From assembly GCA_902590285.1 (NCBI GenBank), contig CACIWE010000005.1, positions 1 through 39,130 of the forward strand: DNA of 39,130 bases, read 5' to 3'. Positions 33,882 through 39,130 of the stretch are shown piece by piece; the first letter of the stretch is position 1; each line of letters opens with the position of its first letter. The notes under the pieces were generated by a model. It saw nothing but the letters and a program-made list of their open reading frames with translations. It had not been told where the DNA came from and ran no database searches. The position numbers were made by a program, and so were the translations under genes. This DNA comes from an uncultured Pelagibacteraceae bacterium (GTDB lineage Bacteria > Pseudomonadota > Alphaproteobacteria > Pelagibacterales > Pelagibacteraceae).

Positions 33882-35145
33882 TGGATAAAAATTTATTTAT
33901 ATTACTCATAGTTTTTTTAAATGTTTCATTACCTAATTTACTAATCAAACTATTAATATGATTGTCTTCTTGCACTGGATTTTCAAAATCTTTAACAATG
34001 TTCTCACCAAGATCATTAAAGTTTTGAATTTCCTTTGAAACATTATTTGCCTTTAAAAATTTGTAAATATCTTCAAAGTTGTAAACATAAGGACCGTGAT
34101 ATATTTTACAACCAAGTTTAGCAGCTTCGATTGGATTTTGACCTCCGTCATTTTTAAATTTTTTTAGTAAAGATTTTCCAATAAACACACTTTTTGCCAT
34201 GTTGAAATAATCATGTAAAATACCAAAAGTATTTATAATTATTATTTCTTTTCCTTCAGAGATTGATTGATCTTTATTTAAGACTTCAGTTTTAAGATTA
34301 AATTTTTCACATAGCGACTTAATTTTTTTGACTTTATCTATGTGTCTCGGAGCAATGATTGTAATAATATCCTTAATCTTTTCTTTAATCTTTAAGTGAG
34401 TTTTAATACAAAAAACTTCTTCTCCGACATGGGTACTCGCAGCTAACCAAAATTTATTTTGCATTAAATAATTTTTATTTAAATTATCATTTCTCTTTGT
34501 ATTTATATTACTAATAAGTTTTATATTGCCATTAAAAAAAACATTTTTTACATTTAATTGTTCAAGAAAATCTTTTGTTTCCAAATTAGATGTGATGCAC
34601 ATTTTAAAAAAACCAAAAATTTTTTCTGCAGTTTTTGGAAAAATTAACCATTTTTTAAAAGTTTTACCTGTTATTCTCGCGTTAATAAGTGCTATAGGAA
34701 TATTTTTTAAATTAGCTTCAAAAATTAAATTAGGCCAAATTTCTGAGTCAACTAAAAAAATTGCATTAGGACGCCAAGAGTCTAAAAATTTTTTTATTAA
34801 AAAATGAACATCCAAAGGAAAAAACCTATGATGTACATTATTAAAAATTTTTAATTCTTCAAAAGCAACTTTGCTCGAGCTTAAGGTTACAGTAGTAATT
34901 AGGAACTCAATATTTTTATTATTTAATTCTTTTATTATTGGTATAATACTTTTTAATTCACCAATACTAGCAGCATGAAACCATATTAAAAATGAATTTT
35001 CTTGTCTGTTTACCTTGAAATTGGAAGAGAAAATTTTCTCTTTATAACGAATGGTGTCCTCTTTGTTTGTTAATTTTCTAAAATAAATAACTAAAATAAA
35101 TAATGGGTACAGAAGAAAAGTTAAAATTCTGTAAATTGTAATCAT
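33868..35145 (-). CDS. waaA: 3-deoxy-manno-octulosonic acid transferase
   Basis: Adds Kdo to lipid IVA, using the CMP-Kdo made by KdsB. It has an N-terminal membrane helix (about residues 5-22), then IWFHAASIGELKSI with the acceptor-binding Glu, the Kdo-transferase N-terminal domain with LVDSEIWPN, and the C-terminal GT30 domain with AASTHVGEE and GGQNPIEAAKLG. It is 425 residues, standard. It is preceded 4 bases away by msbA and overlaps lpxK by 14 bases. How many Kdo residues it adds cannot be deduced. Confidence 0.96.
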   Translation of the reverse strand: MITIYRILTFLLYPLFILVIYFRKLTNKEDTIRYKEKIFSSNFKVNRQENSFLIWFHAASIGELKSIIPIIKELNNKNIEFLITTVTLSSSKVAFEELKIFNNVHHRFFPLDVHFLIKKFLDSWRPNAIFLVDSEIWPNLIFEANLKNIPIALINARITGKTFKKWLIFPKTAEKIFGFFKMCITSNLETKDFLEQLNVKNVFFNGNIKLISNINTKRNDNLNKNYLMQNKFWLAASTHVGEEVFCIKTHLKIKEKIKDIITIIAPRHIDKVKKIKSLCEKFNLKTEVLNKDQSISEGKEIIIINTFGILHDYFNMAKSVFIGKSLLKKFKNDGGQNPIEAAKLGCKIYHGPYVYNFEDIYKFLKANNVSKEIQNFNDLGENIVKDFENPVQEDNHINSLISKLGNETFKKTMSNINKFLSNEIY

Positions 35146-35149
35146 TATT

Positions 35150-36892
35150 TTATTTCAATTGTTTTTGATATAATGATTTATATTCATCGCACTCATTAAT
35201 AAGAAAATCGTGATTACCAACATTAATAATTTTTCCAGACTTTAGCACGAAAATTTTATCTGCATTGTGAATTGTGGAGAGTCTATGAGCAATTACAAGA
35301 GTAGTTTTATTTTTAGTAAGATTTTTTATTGCATTTTGGACTATTTCCTCTGAGTCAGCATCTAGAGATGAGGTTGCTTCGTCTAATAAAATAATTGGGG
35401 CTTCCTTTAATATAGCTCTAGCGATTGAAATTCTTTGCTTTTGTCCTCCTGAAAGTCTAACACCGTTTTCACCAACTATAGTATCATAACCATTCTGTAA
35501 TTTATTGACGAATTCTTCAGCGGCCGAAAATTTACATGCTCTTTTAACTTCATCTAAAGAGGCGTTTTTATTAGCATATCTAATATTGTTGATTATTGTA
35601 TCATCAAATAGAATCACATCTTGACTTACAAGTGATAAATTTTTTCTTAAAGAATGTAGCGAAACCTTTGAAATTTCTTGGCCATCAATTTTAATTATTC
35701 CATCTTGCGGCTCATAAAATCTTGGCAATAAATTAATAATAGTACTTTTGCCAGCACCACTATGACCTACAAATGCAACCATAGTATTTCCTTTAATTTC
35801 TAAATTTATATTTTTTATTGCTTTCTGATTTGTTGTTTCATATTTAAAACTTACATTTTCAAATTTAATATCTGAATTTTTTATCTTTAATTCTTGATCA
35901 AGTTTGTTTTGTTTTACTAGAATTTCTTTATCTAAAACTTTATTTATTCTTTCAAAAGCTGTAGCTCCTTGGTAAACTGACATATTTAATGTTGCCAAAG
36001 ATCTTACCGGTTGATAGGCAAGCATCATAGCAGCCAGAAAAGAGAAGAAATTATTAATCCCGAGTTCTCCTGATGCGATCAACTTACCTGAAAAAGTTAT
36101 AAAACCTGCTATCATTATACCAGTTAATATTTCCATAAGTGGAGTAGCTCTTATAATAACACTACCAATTTTTATATTATTTTCTACTAAGTCATCAATT
36201 ACCTTCCCTGCTTTTTTATTCTCATCTATTTCTTTTTGGTAAATTCTTATCATTTTTGAAGCCTTTAGAATTTCAGCTAGAAAAGATACTAACTTTCCAG
36301 AGGACTCACCTGCTTTTGAAGTTGCTTTTCCAATTCTTTTACCGAGAGATTTCGCTAAACCTGCTGCTAAAGGCATCATAATAATCGCAAAACTTGCAAG
36401 TTTCCAATTTTGATAAAACATTAAAGAAACCAAAGATATAACTGAAAAAGTATCTTTCATTAAATTTAAGACACCTGAGCTAACGAGTGATTTAACATGT
36501 TGAGAATCATACATTATATTAGAAATATATTTTCCCGAATGTCTTCCATCTAATGTTTGAATATCTGAGGTTAAAATATTATTAGCTATTTTTTTTTGTA
36601 GTTCACCAGCTACCTCCTCTCCGACTCTAATTAAATTTATTCTAGCAAAATATAATGAGAGACCTTTACTAGAAAAAGCTAAAATAATCAGTAGTGGAAT
36701 AGACCAAGTAAATAATTTATCTTTTTCTATAAAAATTTTTTTTACTGCCGGATCAAGCAACCATGCTATACCTGAAGTACTTGCTGCAACTATTAATGAT
36801 AAAATTAAAGCTATAAAAATTCTTTTTAGGTGCTTTTTGACATGCTCTTTGTACAGCCGTTTTAATATTTGTTTTAATTCTTTTATTTCCAT
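35150..36892 (-). CDS. msbA: Lipid A export ABC transporter MsbA-like
   Basis: Half-size ABC exporter with a membrane domain (residues 1-320) fused to an ATPase. Walker A is GHSGAGKST (376-384), the Q-loop glutamine is 424, the signature is LSGGQ (480-484), Walker B ILLDE (501-505), and the switch His is 536. The sequence fits MsbA/type-1 exporters. Function is inferred from context, as it lies directly upstream of waaA, lpxK and a lauroyl acyltransferase. Other lipid or drug substrates cannot be excluded by sequence alone. It is 580 residues and 1 base from ubiA. Confidence 0.92.
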   Translation of the reverse strand: MEIKELKQILKRLYKEHVKKHLKRIFIALILSLIVAASTSGIAWLLDPAVKKIFIEKDKLFTWSIPLLIILAFSSKGLSLYFARINLIRVGEEVAGELQKKIANNILTSDIQTLDGRHSGKYISNIMYDSQHVKSLVSSGVLNLMKDTFSVISLVSLMFYQNWKLASFAIIMMPLAAGLAKSLGKRIGKATSKAGESSGKLVSFLAEILKASKMIRIYQKEIDENKKAGKVIDDLVENNIKIGSVIIRATPLMEILTGIMIAGFITFSGKLIASGELGINNFFSFLAAMMLAYQPVRSLATLNMSVYQGATAFERINKVLDKEILVKQNKLDQELKIKNSDIKFENVSFKYETTNQKAIKNINLEIKGNTMVAFVGHSGAGKSTIINLLPRFYEPQDGIIKIDGQEISKVSLHSLRKNLSLVSQDVILFDDTIINNIRYANKNASLDEVKRACKFSAAEEFVNKLQNGYDTIVGENGVRLSGGQKQRISIARAILKEAPIILLDEATSSLDADSEEIVQNAIKNLTKNKTTLVIAHRLSTIHNADKIFVLKSGKIINVGNHDFLINECDEYKSLYQKQLK

Positions 36893-36893
36893 T

Positions 36894-37754
36894 TTAATAA
36901 TTTAAAGTTAGTAAAGCCCCGAAAAATAACAGACCTGAAAAATTGTTAAATTTGAAAATATTAAGACATAGTTTTGGTTTCATATAATCAAATTTTTTTA
37001 TTTGATAAATTAATGATAATAAGAATCCAACTAATAAAATAGTAAAAAAATTAAAACCAATTTTTCCTCCAAATAAGAATAAAATTAAACTTGCTGTAAT
37101 TAAGTATGAGATTGAAACAAACACTTTAATATTTTTTTTAAATTTAATAGAAGTAGATTTTAATCCGATTATTTCATCATCTGACATATCTTGAGCTCCA
37201 TAAATCGTGTCATAACCCAATGTCCAAAATATGGCTGATATATAAAGGATTATAATTTCAGTGGATATACTATTGTTTATGGCAGTCCATGCCATAATAA
37301 TTCCCCAGTTAAAGGTGATGCCTAAAAATAGCTGAGGCCAATAAGTTATTCTTTTCATAAATGGGTAGGCAAATGCTAAAATCATTGAGCTCATACCAAG
37401 TAAAATTGTTAAAAAATTAAAATTGATCAAAACTAAAAAAGCAAGAAAACATAGTAATAAAACGTAAACAAAAGAATGTATTACAGAAATTTTACCAGAA
37501 GCTATTGGACGTTTTTTTGTTCTTTTAACTCTCTTATCATAATCTTTATCTACAATATCATTAAAAATACATCCAGCACTTCTCATTAAAACAGAACCTA
37601 GAAAAAATAAGATTAAATAATTAAGAAATAGATTTAAATTTTGGTCGATCGAATTTGCGTAAGCCAATCCCCAAGAACAAGGCCAAAATAAAAGCATAAA
37701 TCCAATTGGTTTATTTAACCTTGTTAACTCTATTAATATTTTTAAATGTGACAT
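36894..37754 (-). CDS. ubiA: 4-hydroxybenzoate polyprenyltransferase
   Basis: Membrane prenyltransferase of ubiquinone synthesis. The first Asp-rich motif is NDIVDKDYD (residues 65-73, with RPIASG following) and the second is in YDTIYGAQDMSDDEIIGLKS. Seven to nine hydrophobic segments are visible. It is 286 residues, normal length. It is first in the minus-strand block ubiA-msbA-waaA-lpxK-acyltransferase; the operon tie with lipid A genes may be positional only. Confidence 0.95.
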   Translation of the reverse strand: MSHLKILIELTRLNKPIGFMLLFWPCSWGLAYANSIDQNLNLFLNYLILFFLGSVLMRSAGCIFNDIVDKDYDKRVKRTKKRPIASGKISVIHSFVYVLLLCFLAFLVLINFNFLTILLGMSSMILAFAYPFMKRITYWPQLFLGITFNWGIIMAWTAINNSISTEIIILYISAIFWTLGYDTIYGAQDMSDDEIIGLKSTSIKFKKNIKVFVSISYLITASLILFLFGGKIGFNFFTILLVGFLLSLIYQIKKFDYMKPKLCLNIFKFNNFSGLLFFGALLTLNY

Positions 37755-37807
37755 GAAATATTACTTGTAAATATCAAACAGTAACTTCATAATCAATTTG
37801 ATTCGAA

Positions 37808-38218
37808 ATGGATATAGATTACACAGTTGCAGCATTGATGTTTCCCGCTATTCCTTTAATGATGACGATGTATAGCAACAGGTTTCATACATTAAGTGCC
37901 CTAATTAGAAAGATTCATGACCAGTATACCTTTGAAAAAAAAGTTCCTCCAGAATGGGAAAATCAACTTCATGTTCTTAACAAAAGAACAAACTATCTAA
38001 AATTTGTCATGGGATTTTCAGCTTTTGGTTTTTTATTTAATATGCTTACAGTCTTACTTTTATATTTAGATTTAGTTTTCTATGCAAGATTGAGTTTTGC
38101 TTCGTGTTGTATTTGTATGATTTTTTCTATTTTCTTATTTTTACAAGAAATAAGGCTTTCGAATGAAGCTTTAAAATTTCACCTAAGTGACATGGACTCT
38201 ATGAGGAGAGATTATTGA
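37808..38218 (+). CDS. DUF2721 family membrane protein
   Basis: Membrane protein of 136 residues. Hydrophobic segments lie near residues 6-22, 65-87 and 90-115. The family pattern is visible in ALMFPAIPLMMTMYSNRF near the N-terminus, then the polar loop with HTLSALIRKIHDQ and RRTN-like KRTNYLKF, and a charged C-terminus. The function is unknown. It is divergent from ubiA (53-base gap) and convergent with the DUF1289 gene (1 base between). Confidence 0.8.
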   Translation: MDIDYTVAALMFPAIPLMMTMYSNRFHTLSALIRKIHDQYTFEKKVPPEWENQLHVLNKRTNYLKFVMGFSAFGFLFNMLTVLLLYLDLVFYARLSFASCCICMIFSIFLFLQEIRLSNEALKFHLSDMDSMRRDY

Positions 38219-38219
38219 A

Positions 38220-38480
38220 CTATTTTTCTAAAAGACTTTTTTTATATAGTGAAATTCCTTGTCTCACCTTATGATTGTAAGATTCCTTAAATGTTTCTAA
38301 TTGCCAACCTTTCATTCTAGAGGTTATCTCGTCTATATTTTTTATTTTCCATTCAATGTCAATCTTCTCATCCTTCCAAAGTTTTTTTTCCTCTTCTGTT
38401 CTAGCACAACCATAGCAATATCCTGTAACAGGATCAGTCTTACAAATACTAATGCAAGGAGATATTATTTTCTTTTCCAT
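38220..38480 (-). CDS. DUF1289 small cysteine protein
   Basis: Protein of 86 residues with four N-terminal cysteines (Cys9, Cys13, Cys22, Cys25) in SPCISICK and GYCYGCART, then a Trp-bearing helix (EEKKLW), as in the DUF1289 (YdhL-like) family. The spacing suggests metal binding, but that is an inference. The start directly abuts the quinone reductase stop (1-base overlap), so the two are cotranscribed. Confidence 0.88.
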   Translation of the reverse strand: MEKKIISPCISICKTDPVTGYCYGCARTEEEKKLWKDEKIDIEWKIKNIDEITSRMKGWQLETFKESYNHKVRQGISLYKKSLLEK

Positions 38481-39130
38481 TATGGAATTAATATAGCTGG
38501 GCCTGTAAGTTTTCTAGCTTCTAAATCTGCATGAGCCTTTTTTGCATCTATTAAACTATACTCTCTTGAAATCTTAATTTTAATTTTTCCATATTTTACT
38601 TTTTCAAATACAGCATCTGCACCAGCTTGAAGCTCTTTTCTATTTGTAAAATACTGCCCAATTGATGGACGTGTTAAGTAAAGACCTTTAGGTTGAATGT
38701 CTTTTGGAACATTTACAGGATCAAGAGGACCTGATGCATTTCCGAAGCTTACCATCATGCCTCTTGTTTTAAGACATGCTAATGACCCATGGAAAGTATT
38801 TTTTCCAACACCATCAAATACAGCTGGAACACCCTCGTTGTTAGTAATCTCCATTACTTTTTTTGAAAAATCATCTTTTGTATAGTTAATCACATGAGCA
38901 TAACCATTTTCTTCAGCAATTTTAATTTTTTCATCTGAGCCTACTGTTCCTATTACTTTTGCGCCAATGCTATTAGCCCACTGTGCAAATATTTGTCCAA
39001 CACCTCCTGCAGCAGCATGAAATAAAACAGTTTCACCAGCTTTAAGATTGTAAGTTTTACAAAGTAAATAATTAGTAGTTAAACCCTTAGTCATTAAGGT
39101 TGCAGCTTGTTTATGAGATATACCCTCCGG
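38480..39130 (-). CDS. NADPH:quinone oxidoreductase (zinc-independent MDR family), 5'-truncated
   Basis: Medium-chain dehydrogenase/reductase resembling quinone oxidoreductase. The frame is open to the window edge, and the residues at the edge (PEGISHKQAATLMTKGLT, split) match the family upstream of the ATG at 39094; the true start lies beyond the window. The NADPH motif is AAAGGVGQ, in LFHAAAGGVGQ. The C-terminal part carries the YSLIDAKKAHADLEARKLTG pattern. No structural zinc cysteines are seen in the visible part. Its stop overlaps the DUF1289 gene by 1 base. Confidence 0.92.
   Translation of the reverse strand, partial: PEGISHKQAATLMTKGLTTNYLLCKTYNLKAGETVLFHAAAGGVGQIFAQWANSIGAKVIGTVGSDEKIKIAEENGYAHVINYTKDDFSKKVMEITNNEGVPAVFDGVGKNTFHGSLACLKTRGMMVSFGNASGPLDPVNVPKDIQPKGLYLTRPSIGQYFTNRKELQAGADAVFEKVKYGKIKIKISREYSLIDAKKAHADLEARKLTGPAILIP

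Overview
The window is almost certainly from a SAR11 (Pelagibacterales) alphaproteobacterium. The DNA is very AT-rich, Lys/Asn/Ile-rich codons dominate, genes overlap or abut, and no gap between genes exceeds 300 bases. It carries alphaproteobacterial markers (GcrA, CycM, the DUF2093, DUF2721, DUF1289 and DUF3035 families, and a tRNA-His without G-1 paired with a divergent HisRS). Both ends cut through genes: ppk on the left and a quinone oxidoreductase on the right. I see no mobile element, prophage, CRISPR array or insertion sequence; this is streamlined core genome.

Layout. 1-3048: ppk-ppx polyphosphate operon. 3181-5049 (minus): gcrA, a small membrane protein, thioredoxin-type arsC and an aquaporin (arsenic module). 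5186-8090: lone ABC-2 permease, argD, argF. 8087-8635 (minus): membrane cytochrome c (cycM). 8728-10300: kdsB-pheA. 10359-13052: SRP RNA (ffs), dnaX, ybaB, recR. 13049-15190 (minus): malate synthase G; divergent accA at 15249. 16489-17015: cspA, a possibly structured spacer, tRNA-His. 17020-20043: hisS-hisZ-hisG. 20040-23448 (minus): groES-groL, a strong terminator and an SGNH-like membrane protein. 23581-30054: HAD hydrolase, ribF, ileS, lspA, DUF3035 lipoprotein, pgi. 30047-31868 (minus): purD-rsmD. 31897-32091: DUF2093. 32098-37754 (minus): ubiA-msbA-waaA-lpxK-lauroyl acyltransferase. 37808-39130: DUF2721, DUF1289 and a quinone reductase.

How the genes combine. Lipid A and Kdo work is split between kdsB (CMP-Kdo) and the msbA-waaA-lpxK-acyltransferase operon, which implies a Kdo-bearing lipid A. 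The histidine region links the tRNA, its charging enzyme, and both subunits of ATP phosphoribosyltransferase in one transcription direction. The ffs-dnaX-ybaB-recR cluster joins protein targeting, the clamp loader and recombination, an arrangement common in Alphaproteobacteria.

The points most worth a second look are: the G1:U72/A73 tRNA-His placed 4 nt before hisS; ffs ending 7 nt before dnaX; an A-rich slippery site with an immediate -1 stop at the domain III boundary of dnaX; a C-terminal membrane segment on AccA; the lack of room for a glycine riboswitch before glcB; and a possible folded RNA element before tRNA-His. I found no clearly novel multi-gene defence or biosynthetic system.
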